Below are positions 34,632 through 42,903 of a stretch of DNA of 44,621 nt, piece after piece. Numbering within the stretch: the stretch's first letter is position 1; each line of letters starts with the position of its first letter. This stretch comes from JAJRXK01 sp964593155 (GTDB taxonomy: Bacteria > Krumholzibacteriota > Krumholzibacteriia > JAJRXK01): assembly GCA_964593155.1 (NCBI GenBank), contig CAZQHE010000015.1:1-44621 (forward strand), written 5' to 3'. The notes under the pieces were generated by a model. It saw nothing but the letters and a program-made list of their open reading frames with translations, did not search any database and was not told where the DNA came from. A program made the translations under genes and the position numbers.

Positions 34632-36440
34632 TCAGGACTCCCGGCTCTGGTACAGGGTCTGCGCGAAGCCGTGCGCGGCCTGCTGGAGTTCCTCGACGCA
34701 GACCTTCAGGCGGTCGTCCTCGGCACCCACCAGGGCGTCCTCGAGCGCGTCGCACAGGCTCTCGAGACCGCTCACCACGGTCGGATCGACCCCGCTGCGG
34801 CGCGCCGAGGCGATCGAGTCGCGCACGTTGAGCAACAGCGATTCGGCCCGGTGCTTGAGCTCGGCCCACTCGCGGCGCTGCACGTCCTCGTCGTGACGCT
34901 CCTCGGCTTCGCGGACCAGGCGCTCGATCTCGGCCTCCGACAGGTTCCCGGTCCCGCTGACCACCACGTTCTGTTCCTGTCCCGTCCCCAGATCCCGCGC
35001 CGAGATGTTCAGGATGCCGTTGGCGTCGATGTCGAAGACGACCTCGATCTGCGGCACGCCCTTCTTCGCCGGGGGGATCCCGCTGAGCTCGAAGCGGGCG
35101 AGCGTGCGGTTGTCGGCGGCCATCTCCCGCTCGCCCTGCACGCAGTGCACCGTCACCGAACTCTGATCGTCCTGCACGGTCGAGAACACCTGCGAACGGC
35201 GGGTGGGAACGGTCGTGTTGCGGTCGATGACCCGGGTGACCACTCCACCGAGGGTCTCGAGGCCGAGCGACAACGGGGTCACGTCGAGCAGGAGCACGTC
35301 CTCGACCTCGCCGTCGAGCACTCCGGCCTGGATCGCCGCGCCCATGGCCACGACTTCGTCGGGATGCACGCCCTTGTTCGGCAATTTGGCGAAGAGCTCC
35401 TCGACCGCGCGCTGCACGGCCGGCATGCGCGTCGCGCCGCCCACGAGGATGATCTCGTCGATCTGCATGGGCGTCATGCCGGCGTCCTCGAGCGCGGACA
35501 GGCAGCACTCGAGCGTGCGATCGATCAGGGGTTGTGCCATGCGCTCGAAGCGCGCGCGGGTCAGGGTCAGATCGAGGTGCACCGGTTCGCCGTCGACCTG
35601 CGCCACGAAGGGCAGCTGGATCTGCGACTCCAGCCCGGCACTGAGTTCCACCTTGGCCCGCTCGGCGGCCTCCTTCAGGCGGCCCTTCACGGAACGGTCA
35701 CCGGAGAGGTCGACACCAGTCTGCTCGCGGAACTCGTCGACCATCCAGTCGATGATCGCCTGGTCGAAGTCGTCGCCACCGAGGTGGGTGTCGCCGCCGG
35801 TGGCGTGGACCTCGAACACACCCTCGCCCAGGTGCAGGATCGAGATGTCGAAGGTCCCGCCGCCGAGGTCGAACACGGCGATGTCCTGGACCTTGCCGCG
35901 GTCGAGACCGTAGGCGAGCGCGGCCGCGGTGGGCTCGTTGACGATGCGCAGGACGTCGAGGCCGGCCACGCGGCCGGCGTCCTTGGTGGCCTGTCGCTGG
36001 GCGTCGTTGAAGTAGGCGGGCACGGTGATCACGGCCTGCGAGACGTCCTCGCCGAGGACCTCTTCGGCCCGGTCGCGGAGCGTGCGCAGGACCATGGCGG
36101 AGATCTCGACCGGCGACAGGACCTGTCCCTCGATCTCGACGCAGGCCATGCCGTTCTCGCCCTTGACCACCTTCACGGGCAGACGGTCGACGTCGCCGGG
36201 CACCTCGTCGAAGCGCATGCCCATGAGTCGCTTGATGCTGAAGATCGTGGCGTCGGGTCGGGTGGCGAGCTGTCGCTTGGCGACCTCGCCCACCAGCCAG
36301 TCGTCGCCGGGGCCGAGACTGACCACCGACGGTGTGGTCCGGCTTCCGTTCGCGTTGGCAACGATGTCGGCCTGATTGCCCTCGAGGACGGCGACCACGC
36401 TGTTGGTGGTGCCCAGATCGATCCCGATGACCTTGCTCAC
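34632..36440 (-). CDS. dnaK: Chaperone DnaK (Hsp70)
   Basis: The 602-residue ATP-driven chaperone has the nucleotide-binding domain with IGIDLGTTNSVVAVLEG, VITVPAYFNDAQRQATKDAG, FDLGGGTFDISIL and the adenosine motif ILVGGATRMPAVQ. The linker DVLLLDVTPLSLGLET and the substrate-binding domain follow. It is about 35 residues shorter than E. coli DnaK because the flexible C-terminal tail with the usual acidic EEV-type end is missing; it stops at LYQSRES. The start codon is GTG, and its GGAGGG ribosome-binding site lies inside an 11-bp stem (36445-36519). It follows grpE by 91 bases in the hrcA-grpE-dnaK-dnaJ order. Confidence 0.98.
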   Translation of the reverse strand: MSKVIGIDLGTTNSVVAVLEGNQADIVANANGSRTTPSVVSLGPGDDWLVGEVAKRQLATRPDATIFSIKRLMGMRFDEVPGDVDRLPVKVVKGENGMACVEIEGQVLSPVEISAMVLRTLRDRAEEVLGEDVSQAVITVPAYFNDAQRQATKDAGRVAGLDVLRIVNEPTAAALAYGLDRGKVQDIAVFDLGGGTFDISILHLGEGVFEVHATGGDTHLGGDDFDQAIIDWMVDEFREQTGVDLSGDRSVKGRLKEAAERAKVELSAGLESQIQLPFVAQVDGEPVHLDLTLTRARFERMAQPLIDRTLECCLSALEDAGMTPMQIDEIILVGGATRMPAVQRAVEELFAKLPNKGVHPDEVVAMGAAIQAGVLDGEVEDVLLLDVTPLSLGLETLGGVVTRVIDRNTTVPTRRSQVFSTVQDDQSSVTVHCVQGEREMAADNRTLARFELSGIPPAKKGVPQIEVVFDIDANGILNISARDLGTGQEQNVVVSGTGNLSEAEIERLVREAEERHDEDVQRREWAELKHRAESLLLNVRDSIASARRSGVDPTVVSGLESLCDALEDALVGAEDDRLKVCVEELQQAAHGFAQTLYQSRES

Positions 36441-36444
36441 TTCG

Positions 36445-36519
36445 CCCTCCGGTCCGGGTCCGTCGGTGCGGCCCCTTCGGTGTTCGCCGTTCGCGGGTCG
36501 TCACCGGGGGACCGGAGGG
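36445..36519 (-). promoter_or_regulatory. Stem sequestering the dnaK ribosome-binding site
   Basis: In the grpE-dnaK spacer, the arms CCCTCCGGTCC (36445-36455 on plus) and GGACCGGAGGG (36509-36519) are perfectly complementary over 11 bases with a 53-base loop. In the mRNA the downstream arm contains the dnaK Shine-Dalgarno GGAGGG, 4 bases before the GTG start. Folding would hide the ribosome-binding site. The stem is seen directly; regulatory function is inferred. Confidence 0.6.
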
Positions 36520-36531
36520 AGCCGAACCGGC

Positions 36532-37251
36532 CTACTGGGCGACGACCACCACGGCGGGTCGCAGGACCTGGTCCTCGATGCGATAGCCCGCCTTGACGAC
36601 GTGGGCGACGTGCTGACTGGGCACGTCGTCCGACTCGATCTGCGACACGGCCTCGTGCACGTTCGGGTCGAAGGGTTCTCCCACCGCCTCGATCCGCGAC
36701 ACGCCGTTGTCGCGCAGCACCTTCAGGAGCTGGTCCTGGATGAGGTTCACGCCCTTGATGAACGTCTCGTCGGGGCCGCTCTCGGCCTGTTCGAACGCAT
36801 CGAGGGCGCGCTCGAAGTTGTCGAGCACCTCGAGGAGCTGCTTGAGCACATCTGCTCTAGCAAGATTGATGGACGAATCGAGTTCGCGGCGGGCCCGCTT
36901 GCGGAAATTCTCCAGCTCCGCCATCGCGCGCATCCATTTGTCGCGATTCGCGTCGGCCTCGGCCTGCAGGCGTTCGATCTGCGCCTGGAGCTGGACCTCG
37001 CGGCTGACGGAAGGTTCTTCCCGGTCCTCGGAATCGTCCTCCGCCGGTTGGCCGAGGCTGTCCTCGAGTTCCGCGACCTCGCGGGCGTCGACCGAGTTGT
37101 CGCGCTCGGCCCCGGTCTGGTCGGACGCGGCGTCGTCGGGCGAGGCCTCGGCTCCGGGGGCGGGCTCGTGGGCCTCGTCGGTCGTCACCCGCTCGTCGGA
37201 CGGGGCCTGCGCGTCGTCGCGGGGCTTCTTCGGATCGGGTCGATCGGACAT
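36532..37251 (-). CDS. grpE: GrpE nucleotide exchange factor
   Basis: The 239-residue protein releases ADP from DnaK. The first ~85 residues are acidic and disordered (D, E, P, A, S). The long dimerisation coiled coil follows (EVQLQAQIERLQAEADANRDKWMRAMAELENFRKRA), then the beta-wing head with the C-terminal signature VGEPFDPNVHEAVSQIESDDVPSQHVAHVVKAGYRIEDQVLRPAVVVVAQ. The ATG at 37251 is taken as the start because AGGAG lies about 10 bases upstream; an in-frame GTG at 37263 overlaps that ribosome-binding site and is less likely. It lies 43 bases after hrcA. Confidence 0.97.
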   Translation of the reverse strand: MSDRPDPKKPRDDAQAPSDERVTTDEAHEPAPGAEASPDDAASDQTGAERDNSVDAREVAELEDSLGQPAEDDSEDREEPSVSREVQLQAQIERLQAEADANRDKWMRAMAELENFRKRARRELDSSINLARADVLKQLLEVLDNFERALDAFEQAESGPDETFIKGVNLIQDQLLKVLRDNGVSRIEAVGEPFDPNVHEAVSQIESDDVPSQHVAHVVKAGYRIEDQVLRPAVVVVAQ

Positions 37252-37294
37252 GGATCGATTCACTCCTGGAAGGGATCGGGAGCCGCGGTCGTGA

Positions 37295-38329
37295 TCACCG
37301 CTGGGCGCGCTCCAGATGGTGCGCGATCAGCCGGATCAGCCCCGCCGTCTGCACGTAGGGCATGCGGCGCGGGCCGAGAACGGCGAAGTAGCCGACACGA
37401 TCGTCCACTTCGAAGCGAGTTGCCAGCAGCGAGAAGGGGTGCAGGGCGGGGATCTCGTTCTCGCGGCCGATCGTGAGGGCGAGCTCGCCCGGAGCGGCAC
37501 CGGTGGTGCGCTCGAGAGTGTTCTGCAGAACCTCGCTCTGTGCGATCAGTTCCAGCAGTGCCTTCAGCCGTTCCGGGTCGGCGAACTCGGGTTGGACGAG
37601 GGCCTCCCCCAGGCCCTCGTAGGTGAACTGCAGGAGATCCCGGGCGTCGAACAACCCCCGGGCCAGCACGGCCACGTCGCGGGCGACGGCCTCGCGCTCG
37701 GTCGCCGGGTCGGGCAGGAGGTCGTCGAAGTGCATCCGCACGTCCTCGGGCCGCTGACCGACCAGGCGGTCGGCCAGGACGGCGCTGGCGGCGAACACGG
37801 TGTCGGGAACGATCTCGCGGTCGAGCCGCACCAGTTCGGTCCGCGTGGCCCCGCCCTCGAGCGAGATCAGCACGAACACGTGCTGCGAATCGCGGTGGTA
37901 CAGATCGACGCCCACGATGCGCGGCGAGCGATCCCGCGGCCCGCCCAGGATGGCAATGTTGTGGCTGATCCGGCCGATCACGCGGTTGATCGCATGCAGC
38001 ACCTGCTCCAGATCGGCCCCCGCCTCCACGATGGCCGACTCGACCTCCTGCATGGCTCGCGAATCGACCGGCTGGTCGGCCACACGAAGGCTGTCGACAT
38101 AGGCCCGGTACCCCAGATCCGTGGGAATGCGCCCCGAGCTCGCGTGCGGCTGGATCAGGTGCCCCTGGCGCTCGAGCTCACCGAGCACGGAGCGGATCGA
38201 CGCGCTCTTGATGTCGAGCATGCCGCTCGCTTCGATCATGCGGCTGCTGATCGGCTCGCGGCGCTGGATGAACAGCTGCACCAGCGCCTGCAGGACCTGG
38301 AGCTGTCGGTCACGGGCCGGACGCGGCAT
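37295..38329 (-). CDS. hrcA: Heat-inducible transcription repressor HrcA
   Basis: The 344-residue repressor normally binds CIRCE inverted repeats and is kept active by GroEL. The N-terminal winged helix-turn-helix is clear: RQLQVLQALVQLFIQRREPISSRMI, then SIRSVLGELERQGHLIQPHASSGRIPTDLGYRAYVD. The C-terminal GAF-like dimerisation domain includes LGPRRMPYVQTAGLIRLIAHHL. The ATG at 38329 follows GAGGTG. It heads the hrcA-grpE-dnaK-dnaJ cluster and has a promoter at 38362-38389. I see no CIRCE between the promoter and the start, nor elsewhere in the cluster. Confidence 0.97.
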   Translation of the reverse strand: MPRPARDRQLQVLQALVQLFIQRREPISSRMIEASGMLDIKSASIRSVLGELERQGHLIQPHASSGRIPTDLGYRAYVDSLRVADQPVDSRAMQEVESAIVEAGADLEQVLHAINRVIGRISHNIAILGGPRDRSPRIVGVDLYHRDSQHVFVLISLEGGATRTELVRLDREIVPDTVFAASAVLADRLVGQRPEDVRMHFDDLLPDPATEREAVARDVAVLARGLFDARDLLQFTYEGLGEALVQPEFADPERLKALLELIAQSEVLQNTLERTTGAAPGELALTIGRENEIPALHPFSLLATRFEVDDRVGYFAVLGPRRMPYVQTAGLIRLIAHHLERAQR

Positions 38330-38361
38330 GGGCACCTCGGGGAAACGGGGCGTCTGCCGGG

Positions 38362-38389
38362 AACATAGGCACGGAGGGAGGGCTGTCAA
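38362..38389 (-). promoter_or_regulatory. Promoter of the hrcA-grpE-dnaK cluster
   Basis: A perfect -35 TTGACA (38384-38389) and a -10 TATGTT (38362-38367) have 16-base spacing, 33 bases upstream of the hrcA ATG. This is a housekeeping-type rather than a sigma-32-type promoter. A second TTGACA lies further upstream without a good -10. Confidence 0.65.
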
Positions 38390-38426
38390 GCGGGGGACTC
38401 GACTGCCAACTACGTGCAAGTGCCTG

Positions 38427-39545
38427 TCAATCGGTGAGTTGGGCGACGATCTGGTCCAACACCAACCACCCGGTGGGCGTCGCGGTCCAGCGGTCGCCGC
38501 GGCGCGCCAGCAGCCCGGAGCGGGCCGCTTCGTGGCACCAGCGCTCCCGATCGGCCAGCCAGGAGGCCGGTACGCCCTCGCGCCGACGCAGGCCCAGGAG
38601 GATGCGTTCGCGCCGCACCGCGGCGCGGTCGAGCCGCTCGTCGACCTCGGTGTCCAGCCGCCCCGCCTCGATCGCTTCGCACCAGGCCCGGGTGTCGCGG
38701 GGGTTCGACCAGCGGTGCTCCGGCTCGTAGGAGTGGGCCGACGGCCCCAGCCCGAGGTAGGGCTGTCGCTCCCAGTACCGGGCGTTGTGCCGGGCCTCGA
38801 ACGCGGCCAGGGCGAAGTTCGACAGCTCGTAGGCCTCGAGTCCCCGCGCGGCCAGACGGTCGACCATCTCGAGGTAGCGGTCGGCCTGCTCGTCGTCGGG
38901 CGTCGGCTGCCAGCGGCCCGAGGCCACGTCGCGGCCGAAGCGCGTGGCCCGATGGATCTCGAGCAGGTAGGCCGACACGTGCACGATCGGCAGCGCGGTG
39001 ATCGCTTCGATCGACGCCGCGAGCTTGCGCCGGTCGTCGGGCGGGGTGCCGACGATCAGGTCGGCCGACACGTTCTCCACCAGCGAACAGGCCAGGTCGA
39101 GTGCCCGCAGGTTCGAGCGAGGCGTGTTGAGCCGTCCGAGGAAGTCGAGCACCTCGGGATCCATGCTCTGCACGCCCACGCTGAAGCGGTTGGCCCCGGC
39201 CTCGACCCACGGGCGAAGGCTCTCGGGCCATGCGCTCTCGGGATTGACCTCGACGGTGACCTCGGCGTCGCCGTCCAGCCGCGGCGCCACGTCGTCGGCC
39301 AGCCACGTCGCGACGCGGTCGCGCGCGTCGGCGGGCAGTGCCGAGGGCGTTCCGCCCCCGAAGTACACGCTGGCCACCCGCTCCGCCCGACCCCGTTCGC
39401 GGTGCAGCTCCCACTCGCACACGACTGCCCGCGCCCAGCGATCGGGCAGCTCGGGATCGCGGTTCACGAAGCACGTGAAGTGGCAGTAGGGACAGCGCAC
39501 GTCGCAGAAGGGAACGTGCACGTAGAGCGAATGCGAGGTGCTCAC
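38427..39545 (-). CDS. hemW: Heme chaperone HemW (radical SAM, oxygen-independent coproporphyrinogen oxidase-like)
   Basis: The 372-residue radical SAM protein has the cluster motif C14-x3-C18-x2-C21 (VPFCDVRCPYCHF), FGGGTPSALP, VEVNPESAW, GANRFSVGVQSMD and the C-terminal LGLGPSAHSY. These features fit HemW, which inserts heme into target proteins, rather than the true oxidase HemN. A GTG start at 39545 has GAGGACG upstream. hemW upstream of hrcA is a conserved neighbour pair in many bacteria. It follows lepB by 25 bases and stops close to the hrcA promoter, so lepA, lepB and hemW probably form one transcript. Confidence 0.94.
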   Translation of the reverse strand: MSTSHSLYVHVPFCDVRCPYCHFTCFVNRDPELPDRWARAVVCEWELHRERGRAERVASVYFGGGTPSALPADARDRVATWLADDVAPRLDGDAEVTVEVNPESAWPESLRPWVEAGANRFSVGVQSMDPEVLDFLGRLNTPRSNLRALDLACSLVENVSADLIVGTPPDDRRKLAASIEAITALPIVHVSAYLLEIHRATRFGRDVASGRWQPTPDDEQADRYLEMVDRLAARGLEAYELSNFALAAFEARHNARYWERQPYLGLGPSAHSYEPEHRWSNPRDTRAWCEAIEAGRLDTEVDERLDRAAVRRERILLGLRRREGVPASWLADRERWCHEAARSGLLARRGDRWTATPTGWLVLDQIVAQLTD

Positions 39546-39570
39546 GGCGTCGTCCTCGCCCGGGTCCCCG

Positions 39571-40248
39571 TCAGTGGATCAGGTCGAAGAGCCGGGAGAA
39601 GCGGATGGTGTTCGCGTCGGGATCCCACGACCAGTAGATGAAGATCGCCTTGCCCCGGATCTCGGTGTGGTCGACGAAACCCCAATAGCGCGAGTCGCTG
39701 CTGCGATCGCGGTTGTCGCCCATCATGAAGTACTTGCCCTCGGGCACCTCGATCGGGCCGAAGTTGTCGCGGTTGGGGCTGATGCGCTCGCCGTCGGCGA
39801 ACTTGGTGTAGGGCTCCTCCTGCCGCTCGCCGTTCACGTACAGGACCTTGTCCCGGTACTCGACGGTGTCGCCGGGCACGCCCACGCAGCGCTTGATGTA
39901 GTCCTGGCTCGGGTCCTCGGGGAAGCGGAACACGATCACGTCGCCGCGCTCGGGATCGCGGAAGCCCGGCAGACGGATGCCTCCGGTGAACGGGATCTCG
40001 GCGCCGTACAGGAACTTGCTCACGAAGAGGTGGTCGCCGACGAGCAGCGTGTCCTCCATCGAAGGGCTCGGAATACGGAAGGCCTGCACACCGAAGGTGC
40101 GGATGACCAGGGCCAGGGCGACCGCGGTGAGGATCGCCTTGCCGTACTCAAGCCAGACCGGCTCGCGCCGGCGGACCCGACGACCTTCGGACACCTCGCC
40201 GGCCTTGCCGGCGGGTGCGGCCCCCTCGGCCGCCTTCGAATCGGTCAC
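39571..40248 (-). CDS. lepB: Signal peptidase I
   Basis: The 225-residue membrane serine protease removes signal peptides of exported proteins. One N-terminal transmembrane segment (AILTAVALALVIRTFGVQAF) is followed by the catalytic Ser63 in RIPSPSMEDTLL, the general base Lys119 in DYIKRCVGVPGD, and the box E stretch GDNRDRSSDSRYWGFV. The GTG at 40248 is preferred because AGGAG stands 7 bases upstream; an ATG at 40293 would add 15 charged residues. It lies 49 bases after lepA, the classic lepA-lepB pair. It would process the several secreted proteins at the left of the window. Confidence 0.95.
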   Translation of the reverse strand: MTDSKAAEGAAPAGKAGEVSEGRRVRRREPVWLEYGKAILTAVALALVIRTFGVQAFRIPSPSMEDTLLVGDHLFVSKFLYGAEIPFTGGIRLPGFRDPERGDVIVFRFPEDPSQDYIKRCVGVPGDTVEYRDKVLYVNGERQEEPYTKFADGERISPNRDNFGPIEVPEGKYFMMGDNRDRSSDSRYWGFVDHTEIRGKAIFIYWSWDPDANTIRFSRLFDLIH

Positions 40249-40297
40249 GTGTTTCTCCTGCTCGCCCGGGCGGCGGCGTCGCGCATCGCCCATCGGT

Positions 40298-42115
40298 TCA
40301 CCGTTCGACCTTGAGGACCGCGAAGAAGGCTTCCTGCGGGATCTCGACGCTCCCGACCTGCTTCATACGCTTCTTGCCCTCTTTCTGTTTCTCCAGGAGC
40401 TTGCGCTTGCGTGTGACGTCGCCGCCGTAGCACTTCGCCGTGACGTTCTTGCGCAGGGCCTTGACGTTCGTGCGCGCGATGACGCGACCGCCGATCGCCG
40501 CCTGGATCGCGATCTCGAACATCTGGCGCGGCAGCATCTCCTTGAGCTTGCGGCACAGATCGCGGCCCCACTCGTAGGCCTTGTCACGGTGCACGATCAC
40601 ACTCAGGGCGTCAACGGGATCGCCGTTGAGCAGGATGTCGAGCTTCACCAGGTTGCTCGGTTCGTAGCCCAGGTACTCGTAGTCCAGACTCGCGTAGCCG
40701 CGGCTCACGCTCTTGATCTTGTCGAAGAAGTCGACCACGAGCTCGGACAGCGGCATCCTGAAGTCGATCTGCACGCGCATCTGGTCGAGGTAGTGCATAC
40801 CTGTCTGTTCGGCGCGCCGCTCGAGCGAGATGGCCATCATGCCGCCCACGTACTCCTTGGGCGTGATGATGCTGGCCTTCACGAAGGGCTCGGCGATGGT
40901 CTCGAGCGAGCCGGGCTCGGGCATCTCGGACGGGTTGTCGACGATCACCTCTTCGATCTCGCCGGTCTTCGTGCGCAGCTGCGCGTGGTACTCCACGTTG
41001 GGCAGCGTGGCGATCAGGTCGATGTCGTACTCGCGCTCGATCCGCTCCTGCACGATCTCCAGGTGCAGCAGACCCAGGAAGCCGCAACGGAAACCGAAGC
41101 CCAGCGCCGCACTGGTCTCGGGATCGAAGGTCAGCGCGGCGTCGTTCAGCTTCAGTTTCTCGAGCGCGTCCTTCAGTCCTTCGTAGTCGTCCGCGTCGAC
41201 CGGGTAGAAGCCCGAGAAGACCATGGGCTTGGCCGGGACGTAGCCGATCACCGGTTCCTTCGCGGGGTGATCGGCCAGTGTGATGGTGTCGCCCATCTGC
41301 AGGGCGGCCACGCTCTTCGCGCCGGTGGCCACGTACCCCACCTCGCCCGCCTCGAGCGACTCGGTGGCGTACTGCTTGATACGGAAGAAGCCGACCTCCA
41401 TGACGTCGTGCTTCTGGCCTCCGCCCATCATGAGGATGTCGTCGCCCGGCTTCACCACGCCGTCGACGATGCGGACGTAGGCGATGGTCCCGCGGTAGGC
41501 GTCGAAGATGCTGTCGAAGACGATCGCGCGGAGCGGTTCGTCGCGGTTGGGCTCCGGTGGCGGGATCTGCAGGACGACGTGTTCCATCAGCTCCTCGACA
41601 CCCTCGCCGGTCTTGGCGCTCACGCGCGCCACTTCCTCGGGCAGACAGCCGATCAGGTCGCAGATCTGTTCGGTGACCTCGTCGGGCCGCGCGCTCGGCA
41701 GATCGATCTTGTTGATCACCGGCACGATCTCGAGGTCGTGTTCGACGGCCAGGTAGAGGTTGTTGATCGTCTGAGCCTCGACTCCCTGCGCGGCGTCGAC
41801 CACCAGCAACGCACCCTCGCAGGCGGCGAGGCTGCGACTCACCTCGTGGTGGAAGTCCACGTGCCCCGGCGTGTCGATCAGGTGGAAGACGTATTTCTCT
41901 CCGTTGTTCGCGGTGTAGTCGATCCGTACCGGGTGGCTCTTGATCGTGATTCCACGCTCGCGCTCGAGGTCCATGGAGTCGAGCAGCTGGTCGCGCATGT
42001 CGCGCTCTTCGATCGCACCCGCGCGCTCGAGCAACCGATCGGCCAGCGTGGACTTGCCGTGGTCGATGTGCGCGACGATGCAGAAGTTCCGAACCTTGGC
42101 GGGATCGATGGACAT
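40298..42115 (-). CDS. lepA: Elongation factor 4 (LepA, ribosome back-translocase)
   Basis: The 605-residue translational GTPase shows G1 AHIDHGKST, the G2 region RGITIKS, G3 DTPGHVDF, G4 NKIDLP and G5 SAKTGEG. The EF4-specific C-terminal domain ends with RKNVTAKCYGGDVTRKRKLLEKQKEGKKRMK, which is diagnostic. The ATG at 42115 follows AGGTGACC; reading further upstream is open only by chance. It heads lepA-lepB-hemW, and 65 bases separate it from the membrane-protein gene before it. Confidence 0.98.
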   Translation of the reverse strand: MSIDPAKVRNFCIVAHIDHGKSTLADRLLERAGAIEERDMRDQLLDSMDLERERGITIKSHPVRIDYTANNGEKYVFHLIDTPGHVDFHHEVSRSLAACEGALLVVDAAQGVEAQTINNLYLAVEHDLEIVPVINKIDLPSARPDEVTEQICDLIGCLPEEVARVSAKTGEGVEELMEHVVLQIPPPEPNRDEPLRAIVFDSIFDAYRGTIAYVRIVDGVVKPGDDILMMGGGQKHDVMEVGFFRIKQYATESLEAGEVGYVATGAKSVAALQMGDTITLADHPAKEPVIGYVPAKPMVFSGFYPVDADDYEGLKDALEKLKLNDAALTFDPETSAALGFGFRCGFLGLLHLEIVQERIEREYDIDLIATLPNVEYHAQLRTKTGEIEEVIVDNPSEMPEPGSLETIAEPFVKASIITPKEYVGGMMAISLERRAEQTGMHYLDQMRVQIDFRMPLSELVVDFFDKIKSVSRGYASLDYEYLGYEPSNLVKLDILLNGDPVDALSVIVHRDKAYEWGRDLCRKLKEMLPRQMFEIAIQAAIGGRVIARTNVKALRKNVTAKCYGGDVTRKRKLLEKQKEGKKRMKQVGSVEIPQEAFFAVLKVER

Positions 42116-42180
42116 GGTCACCTGGTGTGGGCCGCCGTGGGGTCGGCGGCTCGTCGAGGGGCCGGCGGAGAGGCCACCGG

Positions 42181-42903
42181 TCAGAAATCGAAGTTTAGCC
42201 GGAGCGCCAGGCCATCGCCAGAATCCCCGTCGCGTGTCCACTCCCGGTCGAGATCCGGCGTCGGCGGGTCGTCGTCGTCGAAACCGGCCAGTTCCACGCT
42301 CACGTAGGCGTCCAGGGCCACGATCAGGAAGCCGGCGGCGCTCCACCAGACGAAGTCCCGGGCCCGTTCGCGGTGTTCGGTGACGTACTCGTCGCGGGCG
42401 AGGCGGAAGGTCGTGCCGGGTTCCTCGCGGTCGCGCCGGACCGACTGCCGCTCCACCCGCCGCAGTTCCATGGCGATCGAGCCCAGGAAGTACATCTGGG
42501 TGGCGAACGCCACCGTACCCCAGAAGGGGACGTCGGCGTAGAGCTGGCCCCAGCCCGGGAAGACCAGCGACATGAAGATGGCCGCCTTGCTGCTGCGATT
42601 CGCTTCGCGCAGACCGTCGAGGGCCCGTTCGCGGCGGGCGCGCTCGGCGGCCTCGGAGGGATCGGGGGCTTCGGGGTCGGTGGTCGGGGGGTCGGTCTGC
42701 GGGTCCTCGGTCTGTGGATCTTCGGTCTGCGGATCCTCGGTCTGCGGTCCAGCGGTCTCGCCGGCTTCCGGGTCCGTCGCCTGGACCAGGATCCGGGCGC
42801 TCCCCGCGATCTCGTGGCGCGGCGGCGCGGCGGCGAGCGCGGCGGCCTGCACCGTCGCGGCGGGCAACAGCGCCGAAAGGAGGATGCACAGAAGTCGATT
42901 CAC
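42181..42903 (-). CDS. DUF5683-like predicted membrane protein with a TEDPQ repeat linker
   Basis: The 240-residue product has a signal peptide (VNRLLCILLSALLPAATVQAAA) and a low-complexity acidic linker with repeats of T-E-D-P-Q. A conserved core then follows: SSKAAIFMSLVFPGWGQLYADVPFWGTVAFATQMYFLGS, a second helix (WWSAAGFLIVALDAYVSVEL), and a C-terminus ending LRLNFDF. The F-P-G-W-G-Q-L-Y segment is the hallmark of the DUF5683 family, common in FCB-group bacteria, of unknown function. The terminal Phe resembles outer-membrane proteins, but too few strands are present. The GTG at 42903 overlaps the lipid-kinase stop by 4 bases. Confidence 0.8.
   Translation of the reverse strand: MNRLLCILLSALLPAATVQAAALAAAPPRHEIAGSARILVQATDPEAGETAGPQTEDPQTEDPQTEDPQTDPPTTDPEAPDPSEAAERARRERALDGLREANRSSKAAIFMSLVFPGWGQLYADVPFWGTVAFATQMYFLGSIAMELRRVERQSVRRDREEPGTTFRLARDEYVTEHRERARDFVWWSAAGFLIVALDAYVSVELAGFDDDDPPTPDLDREWTRDGDSGDGLALRLNFDF
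42694..42753. repeat. 15-bp coding minisatellite in the DUF5683 gene
   Basis: About four tandem copies of a 15-base unit (GGTCTGCGGATCCTC on plus) encode the repeated T-E-D-P-Q pentapeptide. The differences between copies are mostly synonymous, so the peptide is kept while the DNA drifts. The number of units may vary between strains by slippage. Confidence 0.8.
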
